64,000 nucleotides of DNA from Nocardia miyunensis NBRC 108239 (lineage in GTDB: Bacteria; Actinomycetota; Actinomycetes; Mycobacteriales; Mycobacteriaceae): positions 124,001 to 188,000 of the forward strand of contig NZ_BDBQ01000037.1 in the NCBI RefSeq assembly GCF_001613065.1, read 5' to 3'. The translations under genes and the position numbers were made by a program. Of this stretch, positions 52,430-60,647 are shown in pieces. The notes beneath the pieces are model-generated. The model made no database searches. It was given only the letters and a program-made list of their open reading frames with translations, and was not told the origin of the DNA. Numbering within the stretch: the first letter of the stretch is position 1; the number at the start of each line of letters is the position of its first letter.

Positions 52430-52718
52430 TGTCCGGGTCGGCAGCGTAGTGGTGGTTCAGCGAACTCCGCCACCAAGCAAGCGCTTGGCTGCTACCCTGG
52501 CGGGTGCAGGAGGACGGCCGCGGCGATCGACGAGGATCGCAAGCACGCGCCGAATCGGACCGTGTCGCACGCGGCCCATCGGGGACTATCAACGGGGATG
52601 TGACCGAGGGCAGATCAACTGCCGCTCGACGATGTCCGGTGCGCAGACGCATCGCGGACATGACGTCGGCGAGTGTCATGCTGCCGTGCTCCTGGCGACT
52701 CGACAGACAGGAAGGCGT

Positions 52719-53567
52719 ATGAACACCCCCACACCTCTCCCCGACATCGACCACCCGCTGATCCCCGTCGCGCGGGCATACACCAGGTATTTCCCTCCGC
52801 GCATCACCGGGCTGGAGAATCTGCCCACCGAGGGACCGGCCCTGATCATCGGCAACCACTCCTCGATCTACTGGGCTCCCGAGGTGTGGATCACCTTCAT
52901 GACCATGCTCGACCACCGCCGGGACGAACCCAGTTTCGGCGTCGCGCACGACATCCTTCTGCGCCTACCGGTTCTCGGTGAGAGCCTGCAGAGCCTCGGC
53001 GCACTGCCCGCCTGCCGGGAGGCCGCTGCCAACGCGGTCAAGGACGGCGGGGCGGTGCTGGTATATCCCGGCGGCGACTGGGAGGCGTGCCGCCCGTGGA
53101 CCGAGCGCGGCAAGGTCGATTTCGCCGGGCGGCGCGGATTCGTGCGCCTGGCCCTGGAACTCGGTGTCCCGGTGATTCCCGCGGTCGCCAACGGCGGCCA
53201 CGACGCGATCTTCGTACTCAGCCGCGGGGAACGCACCGCGCGGCTGCTGGGTCTGGACAAACTGATGCGCGCCAAGGTTTTTCCCTACACCGTGGGCCTG
53301 CCGTTCGGTATCGCACCGGTCCTGCCGCAGGTGCCGCTTCCAGCGTCGGTGCAGGTGAGTTTCCTGCCGCCGCTGCAATGGTCCACCGAGCCCGGCGATC
53401 ACTGCGACACCGCCACCGTCGACCGCTGCTACGAGCACACCGTGTCCACCATGCAGGCCGAACTCGACCGGCTGCGCGCCGAGATGCCGAATCCGGTCAC
53501 CACCGGTATCCGGGCTCACCTCGCCGGGCTGCCCGGCCCGCTCTCCGCGCTGGCCGGACTGCTCTGA
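52719..53567 (+). CDS. Lysophospholipid/monoacylglycerol acyltransferase-like protein
   Basis: A 282-residue PlsC-superfamily protein with AGGAAGG upstream. The block I region is ALIIGNHSSIYWAPEVW. The His is present, but the Asp five residues later in HX4D is Trp, as in the MGAT-like branch, which often diverges there. Block III is GAVLVYPGGDWEACRPW, again MGAT-like (PGGxxE), and GFVRLALELGVPVIPAVANG is block IV. It probably transfers an acyl chain to a glycerolipid. No transmembrane segment is certain. It is convergent with an SDR gene. Confidence 0.87.
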   Translation: MNTPTPLPDIDHPLIPVARAYTRYFPPRITGLENLPTEGPALIIGNHSSIYWAPEVWITFMTMLDHRRDEPSFGVAHDILLRLPVLGESLQSLGALPACREAAANAVKDGGAVLVYPGGDWEACRPWTERGKVDFAGRRGFVRLALELGVPVIPAVANGGHDAIFVLSRGERTARLLGLDKLMRAKVFPYTVGLPFGIAPVLPQVPLPASVQVSFLPPLQWSTEPGDHCDTATVDRCYEHTVSTMQAELDRLRAEMPNPVTTGIRAHLAGLPGPLSALAGLL

Positions 53568-53580
53568 CCGGCCGGGGCGT

Positions 53581-54339
53581 TCAGCCGCGCCCGATATAGG
53601 GCATACCGGTCGCCATCACCGTCAGGAACGGCACGGCGGTGTCCAGCGGAAGCGCGACCGTCTGCACCACCAGCCGGGCCACATCGGCCGCATCGATCGT
53701 GGGTTCGGGTCGCACCTCGCCGTCGGCCTGCAGGGCGCCGGTGGCGATTCCCGCGGTCAGATCGGTGGCCGCGTTGCCGATATCGATCTGGCCGACCGCG
53801 ATGGCGTGGGCGCGGCCCTCGAGGGCCAGCGCCTTGGTCAGCCCCGTCACCGCGTGCTTGCTCGCGGTGTAGGCCACCGCGTACGGGCGCGGCACGTGCG
53901 CGGAGATCGAGCCGTTGTTGATGATCCGCCCGCCACCGGGGTCCTGTCGGCGCATCAGCGCGAAGGCGGCCTGTGCGCACAGGAACGAGCCGGTCAGATT
54001 CGTGTCGATCACCTGCCGCCACTGCGCGTGGTCGACCTGCTCGATCGGCTGCACCGGCCCGAACAGCCCGGCATTGTTGATCAGCACGTCCAGCCGGGAC
54101 CAGCGCCGCTCGATCTGCTCGAACAGCTCGCGCACCGAGTCGGCATCGGTGACATCGGCGGTGACGGCCTCGGCCGAACCGGGACCCGGTGCGGCCGAGA
54201 CGGTCTCGGCGAGCGTCGCGGCCGTGCGACCGGCGGCGACGACGTGATGTCCCGCCCCGCTCAGCGCGACGGTGACGGCGCGGCCCAGGCCGGTTCCGGC
54301 GCCGGTCACGAGAACGATCTTGCGGTCGGACACGGCCAC
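53581..54339 (-). CDS. Short-chain dehydrogenase/reductase
   Basis: A 252-residue classical SDR. VLVTGAGTGLGRAVTVAL is the NAD(P) site, DVLINNAGLFGPVQPI the NNAG motif, RIINNGSISAH has the Ser, and YAVAYTASKHAVTGLTKALA the catalytic YxxxK. The C-terminal stretch DVARLVVQTVALPLDTAVPF is typical of actinobacterial SDRs. The arginine after the first strand (AAGRT) suggests NADPH. Substrate unknown. It lies four bases downstream of the Abhydrolase_9 N-domain gene on the same strand, so the three genes 55695-53581 probably form one operon. Confidence 0.93.
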   Translation of the reverse strand: MAVSDRKIVLVTGAGTGLGRAVTVALSGAGHHVVAAGRTAATLAETVSAAPGPGSAEAVTADVTDADSVRELFEQIERRWSRLDVLINNAGLFGPVQPIEQVDHAQWRQVIDTNLTGSFLCAQAAFALMRRQDPGGGRIINNGSISAHVPRPYAVAYTASKHAVTGLTKALALEGRAHAIAVGQIDIGNAATDLTAGIATGALQADGEVRPEPTIDAADVARLVVQTVALPLDTAVPFLTVMATGMPYIGRG

Positions 54340-54343
54340 GAGG

Positions 54344-54892
54344 CTAACTCAACGCCCGCCCGGACACCGCGGGCTCCGGTTCGGCCTGCTCGTCTTCGCC
54401 TCGCTCACTGCGGGCCGCGGGAGCCTCCGGAAGCGGCGGCGTGGGCAACTCGGCCGGCAGCCGCCGATCGGCTCCGCTCACCTTCCGCCCGACCCAGCGC
54501 AGCCCCCGCGACAGACCCACCAGAATCGCCGCCAGCACCGCGGTGCCCACCGCGGCACGCAGCCAGTACTCCGGGCCGACCGGAGCCATCCCCATGTCCG
54601 CGCGCAGACCCGCCTGCCAGTGGGTGGCGTTCACCGTCGCGGCGATCACCGCGAACCCGCACACCAGCAGCACCGGCACCCGATGGTGCCCCCAGCGCGT
54701 CTCGACGTCGATATCGCGGCGGCGCAACACGATTCGCCCCACCCCGGCGATCCCGATCGCGACGGCCGCCAGCACTCCGGTGAGCACCGCCTGCGTGGCC
54801 GAGGTCCGCGGCAGAACCGCGGGCAGCAACGACAGCACCGCGGCGATCGTCACCGCCACGACGGTGCCCACCCGGGGACGCAGCCGGGTCAT
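54344..54892 (-). CDS. Orphan membrane domain resembling Abhydrolase_9 N-terminal half
   Basis: A 182-residue protein with about four membrane helices: VAVTIAAVLSLLPAVLPRTS, AVLTGVLAAVAIGIAGVG, VPVLLVCGFAVIAATVN and AAVGTAVLAAILVGLSRGL. LSLLPAVLPR and GLRADMGMAPVGPEYWL are the pattern of the N-terminal membrane part of Abhydrolase_9 alpha/beta hydrolases, which is normally joined to a catalytic domain of about 300 residues. Here the frame ends after a Pro/Glu/Ala tail and no hydrolase domain follows. Its ATG overlaps the stop of the phospholipase A2-like gene (ATGA), so the membrane domain is coupled to a different lipolytic enzyme. Confidence 0.72.
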   Translation of the reverse strand: MTRLRPRVGTVVAVTIAAVLSLLPAVLPRTSATQAVLTGVLAAVAIGIAGVGRIVLRRRDIDVETRWGHHRVPVLLVCGFAVIAATVNATHWQAGLRADMGMAPVGPEYWLRAAVGTAVLAAILVGLSRGLRWVGRKVSGADRRLPAELPTPPLPEAPAARSERGEDEQAEPEPAVSGRALS

Positions 54893-55695
54893 GACACCAC
54901 CCTCCGGCTCCGGCGGCGATACCCGATCGCCGCGACCGCCAGCACCACCAGCGAGCCGACCACCGCCACCGCGGCCGGGCCGCCCAGATGCCAGAGCTGA
55001 AGATCGAAGTCCTTGCCCGAGAGCTGGGTACCGAACAGATACTCCGGCTCGGGCGTGGCGTAGTTCTGCCGACGCGAATTCAGGTCGACACCGGTGGTGG
55101 CCACGGTCGCCATCACCTCACAACCGGTCTCGGACATGCTGTCCAGACGCGATTCGCACGCGGCGTGGATGCGCTGCTGGAACACCGCATCGATGGCCTG
55201 ACGGCCCCAGGCGCCCAGCGGCTGATGCCGGTGTTCGGCATAGCGCAGCACGTCGTAGCCCAGATCGTGGGCACGGCACGCGGATTTGAACTCGGCGGGC
55301 AACTGGATCGGGGACGAGCACGCCCCGCCCGGATCGACGAGCAGACGGTTCTCCACCACCGGCCGGTAGCCCGCCCCGTCGGCGAAATCGGCCGGAAGAC
55401 GCACATCCCACGGATGCGCACCGATCAGATCGGTCACCGCGGCGCGCGCGGCCCGGTTCTCCGAACCCGGATTGTTCACCGACGCCGAGGCGTGCATGGC
55501 CGGTGCGAAGGCCAGGGTGACCGTGGCGGTGAGCAACGCCATCATCATCGAGCCGAGCAGGCGGCGCACATCCCGCGAACGCACCCGGCGTAACGAGACG
55601 TATCTGCGCGCGGCGCGGCCCCCTCGCGAAGTGGGCGGGGCGGAGGAAGTCGGGTCCGGCGGGACGCCCGGTCGGGCCGGTGTTACATCACTCAC
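54889..55695 (-). CDS. Membrane-anchored phospholipase A2-like protein
   Basis: A 268-residue protein from GTG 55695. A basic cytoplasmic segment of about 47 residues leads to a membrane helix (MMMALLTATVTLAFAPAMH). The external domain contains FKSACRAHDLGYDVLRYA: Cys140, then the His143-Asp144 dyad and a Tyr, the signature of prokaryotic phospholipase A2 (PF09056 type). Other Cys (GACSSPI, AACESRL, TGCEVM) could form disulfides as in the family. A second helix, VAVVGSLVVLAVAAIGY, with a basic tail anchors the C-terminus. Most bacterial PLA2s are freely secreted, so the double anchor is unusual. Confidence 0.85.
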   Translation of the reverse strand: MSDVTPARPGVPPDPTSSAPPTSRGGRAARRYVSLRRVRSRDVRRLLGSMMMALLTATVTLAFAPAMHASASVNNPGSENRAARAAVTDLIGAHPWDVRLPADFADGAGYRPVVENRLLVDPGGACSSPIQLPAEFKSACRAHDLGYDVLRYAEHRHQPLGAWGRQAIDAVFQQRIHAACESRLDSMSETGCEVMATVATTGVDLNSRRQNYATPEPEYLFGTQLSGKDFDLQLWHLGGPAAVAVVGSLVVLAVAAIGYRRRSRRVVS

Positions 55696-55839
55696 GGTGT
55701 CCGAAGGTATGCGATAGGCGCGTGGAAGTGTAGTCGAGGCCGATTCACGCACTCGATATCAGGACAAATGCCACGTCAGCACGTTTGCTACGGGTGCGTC
55801 CGCGCGGACGGTGTGCGAGCGGCCCGTGTGGGTCGCGGC

Positions 55840-56153
55840 GGTCGATTCCGCGGTGTGAGGACAACTTCGGCCGTCGCGCCCTCGACCACGTCGAGGTACG
55901 CTTGCTCACCCTCGAGCAGCAGACGCTGTGCGATCCGACCGGGACGCGTTCGTGCCCGTCCGGCGGTGCGACCACCCGCGAGCGCGGGAATCGTTGCGGG
56001 GAAATGGAATCCGCTGGCATCGAAGATCGCCTCGGATCGACTCCGGCCGCGCGCACCCCGGACCAGCACCTCATCGGCCCCTCGCGTCGGCGCGGGAGTA
56101 TCGGCCGACCGCACGCCCACGGATCCGAACCGGTCGAACCGGAAGGCCTTCAT
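55840..56153 (-). pseudogene. Zinc-type alcohol dehydrogenase/quinone reductase remnant
   Basis: The start MKAFRFDRFGSVGVRSADTP, then DEVLVRGARGRSRSEAIFDA and SGFHFPATIPA, matches the N-terminus of medium-chain reductases (GEVLVRVxARGVNRSEAIF). The nucleotide-binding domain is missing; the reading continues directly to LLLEGEQAYLDVVEGATAEV then VLTP, like the family C-terminus. About 700 bases therefore appear deleted. The frame runs on without a proper stop to 55788. It is not a working enzyme. Confidence 0.55.
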
Positions 56154-56287
56154 CGGACTGATATGTCGCCGCGCACCGCGACTTCGGGCCAGCGGGCCGT
56201 GCATTCGCGCACGTGGTGCCGCTGTGGGCCGCGGTGCGCGATGATGTCCACCGACACGCACGGTGTCCGCATCGGAAAGGTGGGCGT

Positions 56288-57007
56288 ATGGGTTCGGTGC
56301 ACCTCCTGTCGCATCCGCTGTCCGCCACCAGGGTCTCGGTGTTCCCGGGCGACCCGCCACCGCGCCTGGACACCGTGCGCACGCTCGCCGAGGACGGTTA
56401 CTACCTGCGAACGGTGACCGTCGGCGAGCACACCGGCACCCACTGGGGAGCTCCCGCCCATTTCACCGCCGGGGCCGCGGCGGCGCACGAACTCCTGCCC
56501 GAGGATTTCGTGCTCTCCGGCGTCGTGATCGACGTCGCCGACCGGGTCGTCGCCGACCACGACTACGCCCTCACGGTCACCGACCTGATCGAATGGCAGG
56601 ATCGGCACGGGCCACTGCCCTCCGAGGCCGCCGTGCTGCTGCACACTGGATGGGATACCCGTTGGGGCACGGACGATTTCGCCAACCGTGGCCCGGACGG
56701 GCGGATGCATCACCCCGGATTCTCGGTCGCGTCGGTGCGCTGGCTCCTCGATCACGGCGTCCTGGGCCGGCGAGGCGCGCTGGGCACCGACGCGTTCAGC
56801 CCGGACCTCGGCGTGGACGACACTTTCGCGGTATCCGGACTCCTGTACCGCCGGCATCGGCTGAGCCTGGAGATCCTCACCGGCCTGGCCGCTCTGCCGG
56901 TGCGGGGATTCACCGTCGTGGTCGGCGGATTCGTCAGCGAACAGGGCTCGGGCTCACCGGCGAGCATCTACGCCCTGGTGGACGAGACCGGCCACCGGAA
57001 CGGATAA
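56288..57007 (+). CDS. Cyclase-family metal-dependent hydrolase
   Basis: A 239-residue protein of the kynurenine formamidase/cyclase superfamily. GEHTGTHWGAPAHFTAG corresponds to the metal motif HxGTHxDxPxHF; the two His and third His are kept, but the usual Asp reads Gly. AAVLLHTGWDTRWGTDDF and VSVRWLLDHGVLG-type sequence (VASVRWLLDHGVLGRRGALG) follow, then GTDAFSPDLG. Related enzymes hydrolyse N-formylkynurenine, isatin or cyclic amides with manganese or zinc. The substrate is not known. The ATG at 56288 was chosen at the start of homologous-looking sequence. It is convergent with a small lipoprotein. Confidence 0.86.
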   Translation: MGSVHLLSHPLSATRVSVFPGDPPPRLDTVRTLAEDGYYLRTVTVGEHTGTHWGAPAHFTAGAAAAHELLPEDFVLSGVVIDVADRVVADHDYALTVTDLIEWQDRHGPLPSEAAVLLHTGWDTRWGTDDFANRGPDGRMHHPGFSVASVRWLLDHGVLGRRGALGTDAFSPDLGVDDTFAVSGLLYRRHRLSLEILTGLAALPVRGFTVVVGGFVSEQGSGSPASIYALVDETGHRNG

Positions 57008-57022
57008 GACCGCGTGAACAGC

Positions 57023-57421
57023 TCACGCGCAGTGGATCAGGAACGTCGCCACGGCGGTGTCGTCGGGCTTCACCTCGACCCGGGCGTTCGCCACGGCGTC
57101 GGGCGCACATCCGGACGGCACCGAGGTCACCGTGGCGCGATAGCACCCCGGCGGGAAGCTCCGGCTGGCCGCGCCGTCGTTGCCGGTGGTCAACGTCGCC
57201 AGCGCCTTGTCCGACGAACAACTGCTGACCCGCACCGCGACCATCGGGACCGGGAATCGCTCGGTGCCGGTTCCGGCCCGTACCTTCACCGTCCCCGATG
57301 TCGCGGCGGCCGGTGACGACGGCGCGGCCGAACCGCCGCCCGGCGACGCGGAGCACCCCGCGGCGGGCAACGTGAGCAGGATCGCGGCCAGCGCGGACAG
57401 CGCGAACAACATGCGGCGCAC
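57023..57421 (-). CDS. Small secreted lipoprotein with predicted beta-sandwich
   Basis: A 132-residue protein from GTG 57421 with AAGGAG upstream. MLFALSALAAILLTLPAAGC is a signal peptide with lipobox Cys, followed by a Gly/Ser/Pro linker. The domain (VKVRAGTGTERFPVPMVAV, ALATLTTGNDGAASRSFPPG, ARVEVKPDDTAVATFLI) alternates strands and ends in Cys, like small carboxypeptidase-regulatory or SpaA-type folds. Four Cys in the domain may pair. No function is known. It is convergent with the cyclase gene. Confidence 0.75.
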   Translation of the reverse strand: MRRMLFALSALAAILLTLPAAGCSASPGGGSAAPSSPAAATSGTVKVRAGTGTERFPVPMVAVRVSSCSSDKALATLTTGNDGAASRSFPPGCYRATVTSVPSGCAPDAVANARVEVKPDDTAVATFLIHCA

Positions 57422-57821
57422 CCGGACTCCTTCCGATCGATCGGGTGGGCGAACCCCGTCGCCCGGCCCAACCCTAAGCCCTCACCGCACCCGATTCCCC
57501 GCATGACACCGGCCATCGCCCCGCTCGCGTCACGGGCTCGCGGCATCGAAAGATTTCCGGCCGCCGATCACATCCGCGGCAACGCGGACGAATTTCTCCG
57601 ATCGGCGATGTCCGAGCTTCCGCGGGACGTTTTGTCCGGTATCCCCGGCATTCCCCGACAAGTATTCCGCCACAGTCTCATTCGGAATGTTGCAGGTGCC
57701 CTCGCCGAGGGTGAATGCGTATTTTCCGGCGCGAGCCGTATGCGAGAGTGGACGCGCCGCGCGCGCGGCAATGAATCGCTCGGCCGAAAACGGAGATCTC
57801 GAATTGACACCCGGAGACGCG
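57422..57821. other. Intergenic region before the intact esterase
   Basis: About 400 bases. On the minus strand 57530-57730 reads GEGTCNIPNETVAEYLSGNA and further protein-like sequence ending at a stop, but with no start in reach other than deep inside the esterase. It may be the tail of a lost gene. No other signal was seen. Confidence 0.35.
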
Positions 57822-58871
57822 ATGCGGGTGGCCGCACTCGCAGTTGTCACCCTCACCGCCGCCGTCGTGACCACGGCCACCGGATCGGCCACCGCGCCGG
57901 TGGATCCGATCACCTCCTCCGGGCGGCCCGCGGCCACCGCGAGCGCCGCCGACGGTTCGACCGTCACGAAGCTGACCGTGCACGACGCCCGGCATCTGAC
58001 CCTGCGGGTGTATTCCACCGCGATGCGCCGGAACATCGCCGTGGACGTGCAACGGCCGGCCGACACCTCGGCGCCGCGCCCGGTGCTGTACCTGCTCAAC
58101 GGCTCCGGCGGCGGCACCGACGGTGACAGCTGGGCCACCACGACCCACGTCCTGCAATTCCTCGAGGACAAGAACGTCAACGTGGTGCAGCCGCTCGGCG
58201 GCGCGTGGAGCGTGTACACCGACTGGATCAAGGACGATCCGACACTGGGCCGCAACAAGTGGACGACGTTCTTCACCCGCGAACTGCCCCCGCTGATCGA
58301 CGCCGCCCTGGCCGCCGACGGCCGCAACGCCATCGCGGGCCTGTCGATGGCCGGTGAATCGGTGTTCGCCCTGTCCATCGCGAAACCGGGCCTGTACCGC
58401 AGCATCGCCTCCTACAGCGGCTGCGCGCAGACCAGCGACCCGCTGGGCCAGCGTGAGATCAAGACGATGGTCGAGTTCTGGGGCCACGGCAATCCGGCCA
58501 ATATGTGGGGTCCGGACAACAGCCCGCTGTGGGCTGCCAATGACCCTTACGTACACGCCGACCAGCTGCGCGGGGTCAAGCTGTTCATCTCCGCCGGAAG
58601 CGGACTGCCCGGACCGCACGACACCCTGGACAGCCCGTTTCTGACCTACGGGTTCAGCCGCACCCCCGACACGCTGGCCAATCAGATCCTGCTCGGCGGC
58701 CTGATCGAGGCGGGGGTGAACGCCTGCACCCACCACCTGCAGGAACGTCTCGACCAGCTCGGCATCCCCGCCACCTACGACTACACCCCGACCGGAACCC
58801 ACTCCTGGGGCTACTGGCAGGACGCATTCGAGAAGTCCTGGCCGGTGCTCGCATCCGGACTGGGCATCTGA
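57822..58871 (+). CDS. Antigen 85-like secreted esterase/mycolyltransferase
   Basis: A 349-residue secreted alpha/beta hydrolase with GGAG upstream of ATG 57822. The signal peptide is MRVAALAVVTLTAAVVTTAT. RPVLYLLNGSGGGTDGDSWA forms the oxyanion strand, AIAGLSMAGESVFALSIAKP contains the nucleophile Ser (GLSMAG), and TGTHSWGYWQDAFEKSWP carries the catalytic His. This is the esterase D/antigen 85 family, which in mycolate-containing bacteria transfers mycolates to trehalose or arabinogalactan. Divergence from true Ag85 leaves plain esterase activity possible. A deleted paralogue lies at 18783-19233. Confidence 0.9.
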   Translation: MRVAALAVVTLTAAVVTTATGSATAPVDPITSSGRPAATASAADGSTVTKLTVHDARHLTLRVYSTAMRRNIAVDVQRPADTSAPRPVLYLLNGSGGGTDGDSWATTTHVLQFLEDKNVNVVQPLGGAWSVYTDWIKDDPTLGRNKWTTFFTRELPPLIDAALAADGRNAIAGLSMAGESVFALSIAKPGLYRSIASYSGCAQTSDPLGQREIKTMVEFWGHGNPANMWGPDNSPLWAANDPYVHADQLRGVKLFISAGSGLPGPHDTLDSPFLTYGFSRTPDTLANQILLGGLIEAGVNACTHHLQERLDQLGIPATYDYTPTGTHSWGYWQDAFEKSWPVLASGLGI

Positions 58872-59050
58872 CCGGACTCCGCTCCCAGCGCCCGCCGCAC
58901 GGGCAAATTGTCCGCATCCGAACCTCGCGACCAGGTGACGTCGGCTCGTTACCCCGTCTATCCTCGCGGTGTGTCGTTACACAGCCCGGCGCTCGGTGAT
59001 GTTCAATCGGTGCCGTTGCAGTTCCAGCGAACGAGTGAAAGGTAGTAGAC

Positions 59051-59365
59051 ATGGCACTTCCCACCATGACGGCCGAGCAACGCTCCGAGGCGCTGGCGAA
59101 GGCTGCCGCCGTCCGTAAGGCTCGATCGGAGCTGATCGAGCAGATCCGCAAGGGGTCGGTGTCGCTGTCCCAGGTGCTCGAGCGGGCCGACAAGGAAGAT
59201 CTGGTGAAGAAGACGAAGGTCGCCGCGGTCATCAAGGCGCTGCCGGGCATCGGCCCGGTCAAGGCCGCCAAGCTGATGGACGAGGCGGAGATCCCCGCCG
59301 ACCGTCGCATCGGCGGCCTCGGCTCGCGTCAGCGCGCCGCCCTGCTCGAGGCGATCAAGAACTGA
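59051..59365 (+). CDS. mihF: Integration host factor, actinobacterial type (mIHF)
   Basis: A 104-residue DNA-binding protein that compacts and bends actinobacterial nucleoid DNA. A basic helical N-terminus (EALAKAAAVRKARSELIEQI) is followed by VSLSQVLERADKEDLVKKTK and the helix-two-turn-helix stretch VIKALPGIGPVKAAKLMDEA, IGGLGSRQRAALLEAI. Length and sequence match mycobacterial and Streptomyces sIHF/mIHF, unrelated in fold to E. coli IHF. It is essential in mycobacteria. A tRNA-Leu gene follows about 100 bases downstream. Confidence 0.96.
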   Translation: MALPTMTAEQRSEALAKAAAVRKARSELIEQIRKGSVSLSQVLERADKEDLVKKTKVAAVIKALPGIGPVKAAKLMDEAEIPADRRIGGLGSRQRAALLEAIKN

Positions 59366-59463
59366 TCCCGGCGGCGCTCAGCACCGACCAGCCCCACGAC
59401 CTGCACAAATACCTGTGATTTGGTCCACGTGGACTGATCCGATAACCTTGCTGAGCACCACCG

Positions 59464-59549
59464 GTCCGGGTGGCGGAATGGCAGACGCGCTAGCTTGAGG
59501 TGCTAGTGTCCTATTAATGGACGTGGGGGTTCAAGTCCCCCTCCGGACA
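59464..59549 (+). tRNA. tRNA-Leu, anticodon GAG
   Basis: The acceptor stem GTCCGGG pairs with TCCGGAC. The anticodon stem CTAGC/GCTAG flanks the loop TTGAGGT, with GAG at its centre. A long variable arm (class II tRNA, as for Leu) follows, then the T arm GGGGGTTCAAGTCCCCC. No 3' CCA is encoded. It reads Leu codons CUC/CUU. Confidence 0.93.
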
Positions 59550-59566
59550 CAGACAGTACGTCACCT

Positions 59567-59604
59567 CACCCGTTCTACCTGCGGTTATGCAGGAAGAACG
59601 GGTG
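59567..59604. terminator. Very strong hairpin after tRNA-Leu
   Basis: CACCCGTTCT (59567-59576) pairs with AGAACGGGTG (59595-59604). After one A-A mismatch, CCTGC pairs with GCAGG around loop GGTTAT, giving 15 pairs. It starts 18 bases after the tRNA and probably terminates it; it could also be a relic of an integrated element's end. Confidence 0.75.
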
Positions 59605-59991
59605 ACGACGTCGAGCCGAATCAGTGCAGAATCGCAGGTGAGTAGCTTCACAGCGCACCGATCCCGCCGCGCTGCCGTTGACGAGATCGCCTCCTCCAAC
59701 GGGCCGAACAGACCCAATTCGGCGTGAATCGCCACAGTCGACTGCCAGTAGCCTGCCAGCGGTTGGGGCGGCATGGTCGTTCGGCAGATCGTCGAAGCGC
59801 TTCAGAATCGCATCCATCGCATCGAGCCGCTTGTTTTCTGCCGGACCTTCCGGTCCAGTTGCCCGTCTTGTGAGGTTAAGGCTGAGCGCAGGAGTCCCCC
59901 GTGGCCTTTCAACTTCGCGCCCACGTCGCCGAGTGTTCACCTCCGCTGTCAGCTTCCCGTGTGCGGCAGACACATCGGATGCGTTCGCCAT
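59605..59991 (-). pseudogene. Unidentified gene remnant beside tRNA-Leu
   Basis: On the minus strand one frame reads KRLDAMDAILKRFDDLPND and, after a single-base frame change near 59774, PPQPLAGYWQSTVAIHAELG then LFGPLEEAIS. Both pieces have the mixed amino-acid content of real protein, unlike shadows in this DNA. I cannot name the family. Placed between tRNA-Leu and a GNAT gene, it may be left from an element that used the tRNA as integration site. Confidence 0.35.
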
Positions 59992-60098
59992 CGGGAAGCA
60001 AGGGTTTCGACCCCGATCTGGACATTCTGATGCTTCGGCCGCACATCGACCATCAAATATATGACCCGCATCACGCGGTGATCCTCCACAATTGGTCC

Positions 60099-60575
60099 AT
60101 GGTGAACGTATCCGAGGTTTCCGCTGATGACGCTAGGCTGGCCAAGTTTCTCGAGGTGCATCACTGGGCGCGGATAGCCCGCCGCGGCGAGCTGGTCGAC
60201 GCGCGCAAGCGGCAGCTCCTGGTTGCGTTGGATGATGACGAAATGGTCGGTGCGCTGGCGTACGACATCGTCGGCACCGATTGCGAGATCGTGGTCATGC
60301 GCGCGTCCGGTCAATGGGGCGGCGTGGGCACGGCGCTCATCGACCGGCTCGAGGAAGTCGCTCGCGGGCGAGGGTGTTCACGCCTGTGGTTGGTAACAAC
60401 AAACGACAACCTGGACGCGATCCGGTTCTACCAGAGGCGCGGTTTCCGACTGTCGGCGCTGCGCTGCGGCGCTGTCGACGAGGCGCGACGAACTCTGAAA
60501 CCCGAGATTCCCGAATTGGGCACATACGACATCCCGCTGCGCGACGAGCTGGAGTTCGAGCGCGCCGTCGACTGA
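60099..60575 (+). CDS. GNAT-family N-acetyltransferase
   Basis: A 158-residue acetyltransferase from ATG 60099. LLVALDDDEMVGALAYDIVG is the central strand pair, QWGGVGTALIDRLEEVARGR is the acetyl-CoA motif A (Q/RxxGxG/A), and LDAIRFYQRRGFRLSALR is motif B. It acetylates an amine substrate that cannot be read from sequence; LGTYDIPLRDELEFER at the end is common in actinobacterial members. Third-position GC is somewhat lower than average for the window. Neighbours on both sides are decayed genes. Confidence 0.88.
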   Translation: MVNVSEVSADDARLAKFLEVHHWARIARRGELVDARKRQLLVALDDDEMVGALAYDIVGTDCEIVVMRASGQWGGVGTALIDRLEEVARGRGCSRLWLVTTNDNLDAIRFYQRRGFRLSALRCGAVDEARRTLKPEIPELGTYDIPLRDELEFERAVD

Positions 60576-60647
60576 CTAGGCGCGCCATTGGCACGGTGAC
60601 GCTCCACCGGTGTGCGTCGGTTCCCGAGTCGCGGTACCGCCGACAAC

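Noticed and set aside
57530..57730. Minus-strand protein-like tail GEGTCNIPNETVAEYLSGNA
   Set aside because: No start codon or domain can be attached to it without running antisense through the esterase. It may be a gene tail but is not supported.
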